Source: Humulus lupulus (taxonomy: Eukaryota; Streptophyta; Magnoliopsida; Rosales; Cannabaceae). Taken from it: DNA of 64,000 bases. Each line of letters opens with the position of its first letter. Within the stretch, counting starts at the first letter, position 1. Position numbers and translations under genes: made by a program. The DNA lies in NCBI RefSeq assembly GCF_963169125.1, contig NC_084795.1, forward strand, positions 278,018,122 through 278,082,121, in the 5' to 3' direction. The notes below the pieces were generated by a model. It had not been told where the DNA came from. It was given only the letters and a program-made list of their open reading frames with translations, and made no database searches. Of the stretch, positions 37,041 to 48,953 are shown piece after piece.

Positions 37041-38062
37041 AGAGAAAAAAAATATTTTCTTAACTTTGTTGAGAAGAATTTGCCGAAAGAGAACTTTGGC
37101 TGAGAAGTACTTGCTTTCATAGGCCCACTTTGGAGTATGGATTTTAGTATGAAATTATTTTCTAATGCTTGGAGTAGGGGTGCTGACACTGTGTTTTTTC
37201 TACTGAGTATATAGTGCTATATCTCTTTTACATGTCATATCTCTAAAATGTATGAACTTATTGAGATGTTACAATAGATCAAAGGTAAGATTAAAAAAAT
37301 TTGCAAATAGATATAACACATCAAGGCAACACACTTAGCTTTATTTTTACATATTCAGCAACACTTATAATCACAACATAATTAAACCACACAGCAAACC
37401 AAGAAACATGTTCTATAGTAGTCATATATATATGACCCTTCTTTTTCTTACATTAATCACTGTCCCATTACTTGTACGTTCTACTTATATAATGTTAGAA
37501 GTTTTTGTTTGAGTAGAAAAACAAATGGGATTAGCCCACAAATTTTTGAGTGGTTTTATTTTTCTTTCTTAGCCTATATAAGGGAATCATGACCTAGTAC
37601 TTTAAACCATAAAAATTATTTGCTTAAGGTATATAAATATATTAATTATATTTATATTATGGTTATAGTTAAAAGTTTTGTACTCTTAATGTGGTAGACT
37701 TCGGGCATATTTGGTTCGGCGAAATAATTGAGTTACTTGTCGTTCTTTTGTTGTATTCTGGCAGACAGATGTTGAAATTTCTTGGAGGCAGCGAATCTGT
37801 TTTAAGGAAACTGTATACTACACAGACCTCGATTTTTATTTTGTCTAGATTAATTATAATTGCTTTTTATATTATAGTTATTTATATTGTGTTATTTATA
37901 ATTATAATATTTATGTATCTTTAATTTAGTAGATATAAATATTGTATTTATTATATTGTGTTTATTCAAGAATTATATCTAATTACGTTATATTTTTCCC
38001 GGATAGAATATTCACAATAGAGGAGCTAAGCACACTAATTATTTTCAAAGCCCTTATGGATG
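37041..38062. other. AT-rich spacer, no gene recognised
   Basis: It contains a short plus-strand open frame (37691-37924) with no family resemblance. It lies downstream of the broken third RDR1 and may be its decayed 3' flank. Confidence 0.4.
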
Positions 38063-38538
38063 ACTCAAACTTCACCCGTCAAATCAAATCCGCTGCTGAA
38101 CTTGCTCACCAATGATGGTAGATTCAAAGACCTTCTGATGCTAGATTTACCCCTTTTGATCATAACAAGATTGTCAAAAGCACACCAAGGAAAGCTCAAG
38201 AGATGGTCTCAGTCATATTGTCCTCAGGCGCCGCACCCCAAAACATTGGATGATAAGTGACAAAGTACCAAGCTGAAGCTTTCTTGGCATACAAGTCACC
38301 ATCTCCATTGTCTAAATCACTTTCAGGCTTTGTAGAACCAGGCTCTAGCTTCTTTTATAAGATCTTTCATAGAGTAGTTAGTTGATTCTGAGTCAATATT
38401 CTTGTTAAAGTGCCTAGACTTTGAAATGACATTCCTGCACTAAGTAATTCAGCTTCTGTTTTGATGCCATAATTATCCATTAAGCTTCCCAACTTGTAGT
38501 CATACTAAATTTTGAGAGCCAGGGCATCCGTTATGTGG
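38063..38538 (-). pseudogene. Broken last exon of a third RDR1
   Basis: It aligns with 27300-27730 of RDR1 copy B. Shared landmarks on the plus strand are gataagtgacaaagtaccaa, gaagctttcttggcatacaa, gaaccaggctctagcttctt and gcttcccaacttgtagtcat. One-base indels (aggctttgtagaacc against agggttgtagaacc) shift the frame. The change catactgaat to catactaaat creates a stop. Only the C-terminal half of exon 4 remains; the catalytic exon is gone. Confidence 0.9.
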
Positions 38539-38767
38539 AATATTCATTCTACAAATCTATCATAATTACACTTGGTCTTATTTGTATCTAGCTGACATGG
38601 TATTCTTACAGGCGGCTTCTGCATTAGAAGACAACTTTGGTTAGTTAAGTCATTTTTTCTTTTCGACTTAAAGTCGGTTAGGTGTATATATATAGTTAGA
38701 TCTTTTCATTTGTAGCAATCATATTATTTTTTGCATTCAAGAAAGAAGATCAACTTGAGAGTTTGTA
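38539..38767. other. Short unassigned spacer
   Basis: AT-rich sequence between the RDR1 fossil and the truncated gypsy LTR; nothing recognised. Confidence 0.4.
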
Positions 38768-38908
38768 CATGCATGCATTTAACATCATATTATAATATAA
38801 TTATCATAAACATGCATATTGTCATTTAATGTCATAATTAAACAAGTATGGCCATCCTGGCCTACTATTCCTGCCATTAAACCATATCGGAGAATTCAGG
38901 GCATTACA
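38768..38908 (-). repeat. 3' LTR stub of the gypsy element
   Basis: It matches 48745-48885, starting TGTAATGCCCTGAATTC on the minus strand next to the polypurine tract (ggaggggatag, plus 38911-38921). It is truncated at 38768 where unrelated sequence begins, so the left TSD is lost. Confidence 0.85.
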
Positions 38909-38944
38909 ACTATCCCCTCCTTACAGAAATTTCATCCTCGAAAT

Positions 38945-40434
38945 TTACCTGAACAACTCGGGATACTGACTCTGCATATTTGACTCTAGCTCCCAGGTCG
39001 CTTCCTCGACCTTGTTGTTCCTCTACAATACCTTAACCAAAGGTATCGTCTTATTCCTGAGGACCTTATCTTTTCTGTCGAGTATCTGAACTGGCTGCTC
39101 CTCAAAGGAGAGATCTGGCTCAAGCTCCAGATCTTCATAACTCAAAATATGGCTCATATCAGATACATACCTCCGAAGAGCTGAAACATAAAATACATTA
39201 TGCGCGATCGACAATGCCGGAGGCAAAGCCAATCTGTAAGCCACTTGACCAATCCTCTCCAGGATCTCAAATGGACCTACAAATCTAGGACTCAGCTTGC
39301 CTTTCTTCCCAAACCTTCTCACCCCTTTCCATGGCGAGACTCTGAGGAAAACATAGTCTCCTACCTGGAACTCCACGTTCCTGCGCTTGGGATCTGCATA
39401 GCTCTTCTGTCTACTCTGAGAAGCGAGCATCCGAGCTCTAATCTTCTCAATGGCTTCACTGGTTCTCTGAACTGCCTCAGGACCTAAGTATCTCCTTTCA
39501 CCTGTCTCATCCCAATGAATGGGAGATCTACACTTCCTACCATACAGCATCTCATAAGGTGCAACTCCAATGGTAGACTGATAACTGTTATTGTAGGAGA
39601 GCTCTATCAAAGGCAGATACTTACTCCAAGATCCACCAAAGTCCAGCACACATGCTCTCAGCATGTCTTCCAAAATCTGGATCGTCCTCTCAAATTGCCC
39701 ATCTGTCGGAGGATGATAAGTTGTACTGAACTTCAGCTGTGTCCCCATGGCCTTCTGCAAACTTCCCCAGAACTTGGAAGTAAAAGTGGGGTCCCGATCT
39801 GACACGATCGACCTAGGTGCTCCATGGAGACGCACGATCTCTCTTACATAAAGATCTGCATACTGGTCAACTGTATAGGTAGTCCTCACTGGTAAGAAGT
39901 GAGCTGACTTGGTGTACCGATCTATATCACCCAAATAGAATCATACTGACCAACAGTCCTGGGTAAGCCCACCACAAAATCCATTGTGATGTCTTCCCAT
40001 TTCCACTCTGGGATATCCAGAGGTTGCAATAACCCTGCCGGCCTCTTATGCTCAGCCTTGACCTGTTGGCAAGTCAAGCACTTAGCCACATACTCCACTA
40101 CATCCCTCTTCATCCCTGGCCACCAATACAACGATCTCACATCCTGATACATCTTCGTGGTGCCTGGATGCAAAGAGTAAGGTGTAGTATGAGATTCATC
40201 CAGAATCTCTCGCCTCAACACAGTGTCTAATGGAACACATATTTGACCTTTGTATCTCAACAAACCCATCTCAGACACTGTATAATCTCTGGATGCTCCA
40301 GCCAAAACATCCTCTCTAATCTTGATCAGCTGTGGATCACTCAACTGACCCTCCTTAATTCTTTCCAACAGTGTATACTGTAGCGTAGTATTGGCCAACT
40401 GGCCCACCAGCAACTCTATACCAGCTCTGATCAT
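38945..40434 (-). pseudogene. Gypsy integrase with GPY/F module and chromodomain (broken)
   Basis: The first half (39922-40434) has the HHCC zinc site (HPGTTKMY ... CLTCQQVK) and the first catalytic region, TMDFVVGLPRT. A frameshift near 39930 leads into the second half (39023-39934) with SDRDPTFTSKFW, the DDE glutamate region ERTIQILEDML, the GPFEILERIG module and a chromodomain starting near PVQILDRKDKVLRNK. A TAG at 39023-39025 replaces the conserved Trp codon in the chromodomain. The frame would otherwise continue to about 38945. The enzyme normally inserts the element into chromatin; this copy cannot be made in full. Confidence 0.88.
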
Positions 40435-40443
40435 ATCATCTGC

Positions 40444-41658
40444 TAACTATCTGGCTATCAGCCTCATACCATAAATCTGACCCGGACCTTTCCGGCTTAA
40501 AGCATCAACTACAACGTTGGCTTTTCCTGGATGATACAGAATCTCATAGTCATAATCTTTTACTAACTCCAGCCAACGCCTTTGCCTCATGTTCAGATCT
40601 TTCTGGGTGAAGAAGTATTTCAGGCTCTTGTGGTCTATATAGATCTCACATTTCTCTCCATAAAGATAATGCATCCATATCTTTAATGCAAAGACCACAG
40701 CTGTCAACTCTAAGTCATGAGTGGGATATCTCTTTTCATACTCCTTCAACTGACGAGAAGCATAAGCAATCACCTTCTCTGACTGCATCAGAACACAGCC
40801 CAAACCCTAATGAGAAGCATCACAGTAAATAACAAACTTCTCCTGAGCTGTTGGAAGGCTCAGAATTGGAGCTGTAATCAATCTCTGCTTCAGTTCCTGG
40901 AAGCTGTTCTCACACTTGTCTGACCACACAAACTTCTGATTCTTGCGTGTCAGCTCAGTTAACGAAGTAGCAATCTTAGAGAACCCTTCCACGAAGCGTC
41001 TATAATAACCTGCCAATCCAAGGAAACTTCTAACTTCAGAAGCATTCTTTGGCCTTGGCCAATCTCTGACTGCTTCAACCTTTGATGGATCAATCATAAT
41101 CCCCTGCTTACTGACAATGTGTCCAAGAAAGGATACTTGAGATAACCAAAACTCACATTTCTTGAATTTAGCAAACAATATATGTTCCCTCAGCCTCTGT
41201 AGAACCAATCTCAGATGATACTCATGTTCTGACTTTGACTGAGAGTATACCAGAATGTCATCAATAAAGACAATCACAAACTAGTCCAGATAATCCTTGA
41301 ACACTCTGTTCATCATATCCATAAAAGCAGCAGGGGCATTATTCAATCCAAATGACATAACTAGGAACTCATAATGCCCATACCTGGTACAAAAAGCAGT
41401 CTTCGGTATGTCTCCCTCCTTGACCCTCAACTGATGATAACCAGAACGAAGATCGATCTTTGAGAATACCGTCTTGCCTTGCAATTGATCGAACAGGTCA
41501 TCTATCATTGGCAAAGGATACTTGTTCTTGATTGTCAGCTTATTCAGTTCTATGTAATCAATACACATCCTCAGAGAACCATCCTTCTTCTTTACAAACA
41601 GAACTGGCGCACCCCAAGGTGAGAAACTAGGTCTGATAAAACCTAAATCCAACAGTTC
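40444..41658 (-). pseudogene. Gypsy reverse transcriptase and RNase H (three in-frame stops)
   Basis: The RT fingers/palm show [29 protein letters not shown] and the catalytic FIDDILVYS. RNase H begins at YCDASH and includes [12 protein letters not shown]. Stops lie at 41656-41658 (joining gag-protease to RT), at 41278-41280 four residues before the FIDD motif, at 40804-40806 after DASH, and at 40444-40446 before the integrase part. The separate pieces stay in one frame, so the damage is mostly point mutation. Confidence 0.9.
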
Positions 41659-43477
41659 TTACAACTGTACTTTTAATTCTTTCAACTCAGTTGGGGCCAT
41701 TCTGTAAGGTGCTTTTGATACTGGCTCCGTTTCTGGTGCCAGTTCTATAATGAACTTTATCTCTCTGTGAGGTGGCAACCCTGACAAATCTTCTGGAAAC
41801 ACGTCCAGAAATTCACAAACAAGTCTGGTATGTTCTGGTCTAACTGGCATGACCTGAGTGGTATCAACCGCACTGGCTAATAATCCAATGCAACCTCTTT
41901 GCAATAAATCCCTAGCCCTCAACACATAAATCATAGGAATACGAGGTCCATGCACAGTACCAACAAATACAAAAGGATCCTCACCTTCAGACTCAAAGGT
42001 GACCATCTTCCTTCTGCAATCAATAGTTGCCCCATACTTTGCTAACCAGTCCATCCCCAATATCATATCAAAGTCGGTCATAACCAACTCTATCAAATCC
42101 ACTGATAAATCTCTGTCCTCCACTGTCACAGGCAAAGATCTAACCCATCTCCTGGATACCACTAACTCTCTAGTGGGTAACAAAGTACCAAACCCCACAG
42201 CATAAAAATCACAGGGTCTACACAGTCTATCAATAACACTACTAGCAACAAAAGAGTGTGTAGCTCCAGAATCAATCAACACATTATAAGGGGTTCCAGC
42301 ACTAAGAAGCTGACCTGTAACAACTGAGGGAGACGCCTCAGCTTCTGCTTGTGTCAATGCGAACACTCGAGCTGGGGCCGAGCTGTCCGCTTTGCTAGGT
42401 TCCTCCTTTCTGACCTGAGGGCAATCTTTCTTAAAATGACCTACTACTCCACACAAGTAGAAGGCCTTTGCCCTACACTTTCCCAAATGACGCCTCTTGC
42501 ACCTAGGGCATTCAGGACGAGTCTTCCAGGCTTCACTACCCCCTGGACGACCCATTGTAATACCACAGGGCCGCCTGTCAAGACCTGGAACTGGGAAGGT
42601 GTCAAGAACCTTCCTCTTCTGATCACTGGGGCCAACACCCCTACCAGAACCCACAAATGGAGGACCCGTCCTCCTGAAATCCTTTATGGCTGCACTATCA
42701 CGCCAGATCTTGTTCTCTGCACTCTCAGTTGTGAGTGCCTTCTCAACCAACTGTGCATAGGTAGTAACCCCAGCCACAGTGGTGATACGTACATCACGGG
42801 TTAATCTGGGTTGTAGCCCTTGCAGAAACCTCTCTCTCCTGGTCCCATCAGTGGGCACCATCTCCATGGAATTTTTTTCCAAACGATCGAACTTCAAGGC
42901 ATACTCAGTGACTGACAAACTTCCCTGAAGTAGTCTGATGAACTCCTCAGCTTTAGCTGCCCTGATAGCATCATTGTAGTATTTCTCATTAAATAGAGTT
43001 GGAAACTCCTCCCAACTCAGGGAATTAACATTCTTGGTCTGGGTAATCACCTCCCACCAAATCCGGGCATCCTCCCGAAACATATAGGTGGCATAGGCCA
43101 TCCTCTCATTACCAGTTACCCTCATGAAGTCAAGGATAGTGGTAATCATACTCATCCATTGCTCTGCCTTGACAGGATCAGCGCTGCCCTCAAATACTGG
43201 AGGTTGTTGCTTCCTGAACCTTTCATAGATAGGCTCCCATTTATTACCAACCTCAGGCTGATACACTGGCCACTACAGGCACCTGTTGCTGTCTCAGGAG
43301 ATGAAGCTCTTCTCCCTGTTTCAACATTGTTGCCTGCAAGTCATTAAACAACTGTTGCCAATTTGCAGGAGCTGGCTGTGGAATTTGAGACTGGTCATTT
43401 TCCTGACCCTGACTGTTATTATTATTCTGGCTCTGATCACTCTGGCCAGCTGAAGTATCGGTCTGCCCTGGATTCAT
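41659..43477 (-). pseudogene. Gypsy gag and aspartic protease (frameshifted)
   Basis: A 74-residue N-terminal piece (43253-43477, Gln/Asn-rich) is followed by a frameshift near 43260 into a 535-codon frame. This holds the gag core (PVFEGSADPVKAEQWM), a zinc knuckle, and a pepsin-type protease with LIDSGATHSF and ILGMDWL. The knuckle reads FYLCGVVGHFKKDC: the first Cys of CX2CX4HX4C is Phe. The frame ends at the TAA of 41656-41658, inside what should be a continuous gag-pol. Confidence 0.88.
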
Positions 43478-43903
43478 TCTTATCTAACACCTTGCTGGAA
43501 TAATGATCAATACGGCCAGTTAGGTAGTAATAACTAAACCTCTTGCCGCCTTACGGTCCAAGAACAAGCAGACAATTATCATATTCCACACTCATTCAAT
43601 TACACAAGCAGATACATGTTTATAGCATTCAGCACTTAGCATGTATCGCATAATAATTCATAAACAACCATACTAATGAGTATGTTCCAGCAATTTCAGT
43701 ACTAATTAGCACACAGTTGCTGAGGATATCATATTTCAGGGCACAGGTTTAAAAAGGTGTCTCATGCATACAGGTAAAGCATATATACCATATTTAAGCA
43801 GTTATACATATAACTACATAAATAGGTACCAAACCATGAGTCGAGCTTAACTTCAGTGATGTGTGTACATGCCCAACCAGTCTACAGGAACCTTAACCTT
43901 GGC

Positions 43904-43920
43904 ATGCACTGATACCAAGT
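43904..43920 (-). other. Primer-binding site (initiator tRNA-Met type)
   Basis: The minus strand reads acttggtatcagtgcat right after the 5' LTR end. TGGTATCAGAGC is the complement of plant initiator tRNA-Met, so there is one mismatch (tcagtgc). Confidence 0.8.
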
Positions 43921-45300
43921 TGTAACGCCCTGGATACCCCAGAACAGTTACGGTGAACCGGAAATTTGATCCGCTACCTGAGTCCTTTAGTTAAAAACGT
44001 GTTCTTAGTGTTATTAACAGGCTAAGGTGGAAATCAATAAAAAGGAAAGGATATATTTTATTAAGTATATAAATTGTTCATGAGCTCATCAAAAACATTT
44101 ACAAGTTGTTGGTAACACAAAATGGTCACTACTGTTTCAAATTTACAAACCTGCCGACCTAAGCGGCAAAAATAGGGTAAACCCCCCTAGTTCCTCTAAG
44201 AACTCCTTGGCCGTTGTGGTCAAGCGGCCGCATATGTACACATCACCACCTAAGCTCTCCACTCAAGGCTGGGTGAGCTTTTCTTTCCCTTTACTTGCAC
44301 CACATAGCACCCATGAGCCAAAGCCCAGCAAGAAAACACAATATTGCATATAAACATTATCAAATGATTATCATTATAATCACACAGAGCTTATAGCTCT
44401 TAAACAGATGAGTGAATATCACTTGAGGTTCTAGAAAACCATACCGAGTGACTGACAAACAAGTCACTAACTTAACCAAAAGAGTAGCTGCTGGGTAAGC
44501 CACTAGCCTTAAACAGATGAGAGACTGATGGGTAAGTCTCTAACTTAACAGATGAGTGACTGATGGGTAAGTCACACAAGCGCTTATAGTATTCATCGAA
44601 CTTGAGGTCGGTCCAGCATTAATGCTCTTTGAGTCATCCAATGCAGTTATCGATTAGATCCAATCTTTATTGGCTTGCGTTGAACACGCTAAGGCCGTCC
44701 TGACTTATGAGTCAGCACTGTGTGACCAGTGCCCAGTACCACTGTCGAACCTGACTAATGAGTCACAGCTTCACAGTTTATACTGACACCTTTGCCAATT
44801 CTGACTAATGAGCCAGTACCATACACAAGTAAGCAAGATTTGCTAAGCATTCAATAATCAATCCATGTCCACATTTACACAATCAACATGCTTCATGAAC
44901 AACCATCCATATTACATATGGGGTGCAGTTTTCTTACACTGTTTTCTTACATCTGGTTCGAGCGAGAATTAATGTAAGAACGACCCTTGAGAACGACCTG
45001 TCTTTTTGTCCCTTAGCGATTACCTGGTCATAACCAATTATGGGATTCCATAAATAAAATGAATAAAAAAGGGTTCCCAAACCAAAACCTAGCCTCCGAG
45101 ACATCGAATACTACTAAACCGGGTAGTAGGATCGATCCCGAGGCCTAAGGCTTGAATCCCCGAGCCAAAAACCCATTTCTGGCCAAAATGCCACTAAGGG
45201 CCGCGACCCTCCTTGGCCATGCCGCGGCCCACCCCTCAAATAGAGGCGGCCTCCATCAGCACCTCTCAAGAGCCGCGACCCTCCTTGGCCATGCTGTGGC

Positions 45301-47878
45301 TGTAACGACCTCCATTCTTAACATACATATATATAGTGTAAAAACAAAGTTTAACCTGAATATAACAATACTTAAATTCTGAATTTACAAAAACTTTATT
45401 AAACAATACATAACTAATGTTCATAACCTCAAACCATACAATACTCACAACTAAATAAAAACTTTATCTTACATACAAATCTTAATAATTTTATAAATAA
45501 TTTTCGTGGCGTTACTACACCTTAACGTAGAGATGAAAATGTATCCAACCGATAAATTGAAAAGCTTTATGTAAATTACAAAGTCCATGAAATACTTTTA
45601 AAACTTTAAGTAAATGATAAAGTTCACAAAATACTTTTAATGAAATATAATAAAACCAAGTTTCTTGTTTATTTATAAAATAGCATAGCAGAACTCCACT
45701 CCCTTCAGGTCAGCCCCATATGTACAGTCATGTTGGCTCCACGTATACTCATCAACAATTTATATTTGGGGCCTTTTACCTACAATACAAAACATTAACT
45801 GATGAGCTAAGGCTCAGTAAGCAGAATAACTACCTCATATGCATTAATATAAACGTGCAACATGCTATGTATTTTCTTTCTTTCTGTCACTTTCCTTTAT
45901 TTTGGGCCCTAGAGGATACTGCTGCCGGCATTACATAGGGAATCACATTCCCACCTGAACATAAACATGATAATAGGGAATTTCTCCCTCATAAACATTC
46001 ATTATATAGGGACGTACATCTCCCTCCTTACTTATTTGGGACTTAGGTCTCCCAAGCAGCACCTCTACTTTAACGCTTTCAATAACTTGTTTGTGAACAT
46101 TAAGCGTGCTTATGCATAATAAATATAACATTCTTGAAAATAATTTATGCATAAGAACATGGCAGGATAACATATAAAGCATATAAATGCACATAAGACA
46201 CATAAAAGACTTGTATTGTAGATGAGGATTCTACTTACCTTGCGTCTTGATAAAACAACCGAAATTGTTAGCTTCCTGGTAAAAACACAAACTATTAACT
46301 TACATAAAATCTACATGATGAAATGTTAGCATATAATTGTTATTATTCTATTTTTCTTATTTTATTGCTTATTTTATGTCCAGGCGTATGGTCATACTAT
46401 ATTTGTCCATGGGATGGTCCTGGTTTAAAAGTCGTGGTCATGGTCATAGTCATACGGAAAAGTCCAGGTCATAATACTTGTCCATAATAATAGGAAATAA
46501 GGTTATAAGAGTCCATAATAATAGTCCAAAGTATGACCATAGCCTATATAAGTTTAGTATTATGAAGATACATATAAAATAGTTTATATTTCAATTTTTA
46601 GCATTGTAAAATATGACGACATGGTAAAGAAATCTATATATAAATTTTGGTATTATAACGACATAGTAAAATAATCTATATATAAATTTCGGCATTATAA
46701 TGGCATGATAAAATAATCTACATATAAATTTTGACATTATAACGACATAGTAAATTAATCTATATATAAATTTTTAAACATAGTAGCATAATCTATATAT
46801 AAATTTTGGCATTATAACGGCATGATAAAATAATCTATATATAAATTTTGACATTATAAAAGCATAGTAAAATAATCTATATATAAATAATAGTTAAATA
46901 ACTGAACTGAAAGGCTCGGGAAGGAGCTTACCCAAAAAAGTCTTCGTAGGCTAGCGTTACAGACAGAACTTTGCCTAGATTTTAGAGATTTAAAACTTTA
47001 AAAGAGTGTAAAGAAGAGTTTTAGGCAGAGTGAGAGAAAGAAAGATTTTTCGTAATTCAAAATGAATTATGAAATGCTCTATTTATAGGAAAACATTGGG
47101 TTACTATGCTGCATAGTAAAATAATAAAATATTAAAAATATCAAGCATAGTAAAATAATAAAATATTCAAAATATCGAGCATAGTAATTTGCTTAAGTCA
47201 TTACTATATCACTACTGCATCAACATGTGGGACCCATGGGGTGGACCCCGTTGTGGGACCCATGTGGACCCTACTGTGGGACCCTTGCGGACCCCACTGT
47301 GGAACCCACTATGAATAGTACCCGGTGAATAGTAAAAATGAAAATTTCCCAATCTTCTTATATTACTTAGTTTAACATTTTTGACTCACAAACTTTTCTG
47401 AAAATATTTCTCTAACACCTATAAATTAATTATTCTCACCTGTTGGTTACTCCAACAACTTAGAATTATTAAAATCTCATATTAGAAAACAACTATACCC
47501 CCAACGGTCATGATCACTATTCACCAACGGTCATAAACGGCTAGTTTTTGTCCTATAAATACTTGTTCCTTCAACCATTTATTTGCACAACTTCTTCACC
47601 TCTTAACCTTCTATAAAAATTCATTATCAAAATCATGAATTTCTCTTTATTTTTCATAACTTTAGTGATTGTTTGCTTGTATTTAGCATCATTCTATGGG
47701 TATTATACTAATGAAATGCCCATGAAAGTTATAGTTGCATATTCATTAGTTATTCTTCCACTTTACTTAATAGCTCTAGCCTTCGGTTAGCATTGTAATG
47801 CACTTAAAAGTATGAATAAAAACATCTTCTCTTATCTTTCATAATTGTTATAATTTGTAAAAAGAAATGGGAGTTACA
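45301..47878 (-). mobile_element. Nested LTR (2578 bp) with TSD gtggc
   Basis: Plus-strand ends are TGTAACGACCTCC and GGGAGTTACA. Identical gtggc lies at 45296-45300 and 47879-47883. A TATA box (cctataaatagagc, minus strand, plus ~47085-47100) sets the orientation. No gag-pol is present, so it is a solo LTR. A 42-bp tandem array lies at 46610-46890. The short open frame at 47635-47790 (NFSLFFITLVIVCL...) is hydrophobic and lies near one end; I do not treat it as a gene. Confidence 0.88.
46610..46890. repeat. 42-bp tandem repeat array inside the nested LTR
   Basis: About six to seven units of the form gacatagtaaaataatctat followed by atataaatttcggcattata. The phase breaks once near 46770. It is a typical LTR-internal minisatellite. 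Confidence 0.85.
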
Positions 47879-48885
47879 GTGGCCCAACCCCCAGTTCAGC
47901 CAAAACTCTGGTTTTTCTTCCCCTGCGATTTTCCTTGGAACCAACCTTTCAAACCAAGCTCAAGCACCTCTCAAATATCCAATACAACCCCTAAACTTGA
48001 TCTATATCACACCCTTAGCAAAACCCAAGTTAAACCCCAACCAAAACTTCCATAAATTCCAACAATCCACCACAAAATCATAAGCTGAAACTAGCAACTA
48101 AAACAGAGCATACATGGAAACTAGTGGCTAAAAACTTACCTCAAACTCAGGTTGTGGTGCTCTTCAATGGTGGAACACTCTTCCAAACTCCCAAGGCCTA
48201 CTTCCCAAGCTAGAATCCTCAACAAGAGCTCAAAAATCACCAAGGAGATGGAGGAATGAGAAGGTACGGATAAGCTTCACTAACTTGCTCTGTTTTCTCC
48301 TCAATGCTACAGCCTAAATCAGTTTATATCTATCCTAGGGGTAAAAAGACCATTATACCCCTAGGTCAATTAAGGGTTTCTAAAGGCTCCCAAGGGAAAA
48401 TTTGTCATTTCCAACCCATCTTGTTAATCATAATTAATGCTCCCCAATTCCCGCTATTCTCGATAATCACAAACACCAATAATTTATATCTCGTTACCCT
48501 TTAATTCCCGGTAACGCTCTAATCATTAAAATCACCCCGAGACTCATCCCGAGCCTCGAACTTAAACCTGTTATGACTAGACCGCTAATTAATATACCAT
48601 GGTCGTCTCATGTCGAATGGCTCGAACAAACCCACATTATAATGTGGTCTCAACAACATATCATTGACATGCATACAAATATACAATTATACCCTCAACG
48701 GGCCAAATTACCATCACACCCCTGTAATTTAAAATATGGACCCACATGCATGCATTTAACATCATATTATAATATAATTCTCGTAAACATGCATATTGTC
48801 ATTTAATGGCATAATTAAACAAGTATGGCCCTCCTGGCCTACTATTCCCTCCATTAAACCATATCGTAGAATTCGGGGCATTACA

Positions 48886-48953
48886 TGCAGAGTCAGTATC
48901 CCAAGTTGTTCAAGTAAATTTCGATGACGAAATTTCTGTAAGGATGGGATAGT
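48886..48953 (+). other. 3' internal end and polypurine tract of a second, plus-strand gypsy element
   Basis: The sequence from tgcagagtcagtatcccaag to ggatgggatagt is the plus-strand equivalent of 38909-38977 (minus element). It therefore belongs to another copy of the same family, in the opposite orientation. Confidence 0.85.

Larger units (their letters stand above)
38768..48885 (-). mobile_element. Ty3/gypsy chromovirus (Tekay-like), minus strand, with nested insertion
   Basis: Order on the minus strand: 5' LTR (48885 down to 43921, split by the insertion at 45301-47878), primer-binding site, gag, protease, RT, RNase H, integrase, chromodomain, polypurine tract and a 141-bp stub of the 3' LTR (38768-38908). 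Excluding the insertion and one TSD copy, the 5' LTR is about 2.38 kb, matching the 2.42-kb LTR at 48954. Long LTRs, the initiator-Met primer site and a C-terminal chromodomain fit the Tekay lineage. Stops and frameshifts make it non-autonomous. Confidence 0.92.
43921..48885 (-). repeat. 5' LTR of the gypsy element, split by a nested LTR
   Basis: On the minus strand it starts TGTAATGCCCCG at plus 48885 and ends GGGCGTTACA at plus 43921. It is interrupted at plus 45300 by the element with TSD gtggc. The 44400-44800 part carries tandem-like gggtaagtcac/gactgatgggtaagtc units. The right flank, tgcag (48886-48890), is internal sequence of a related element. Confidence 0.88.

Noticed and set aside
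47635..47790. Short hydrophobic ORF near the end of the nested LTR
   Set aside because: It is too short and lies inside an LTR. It probably reflects leader sequence rather than a gene.
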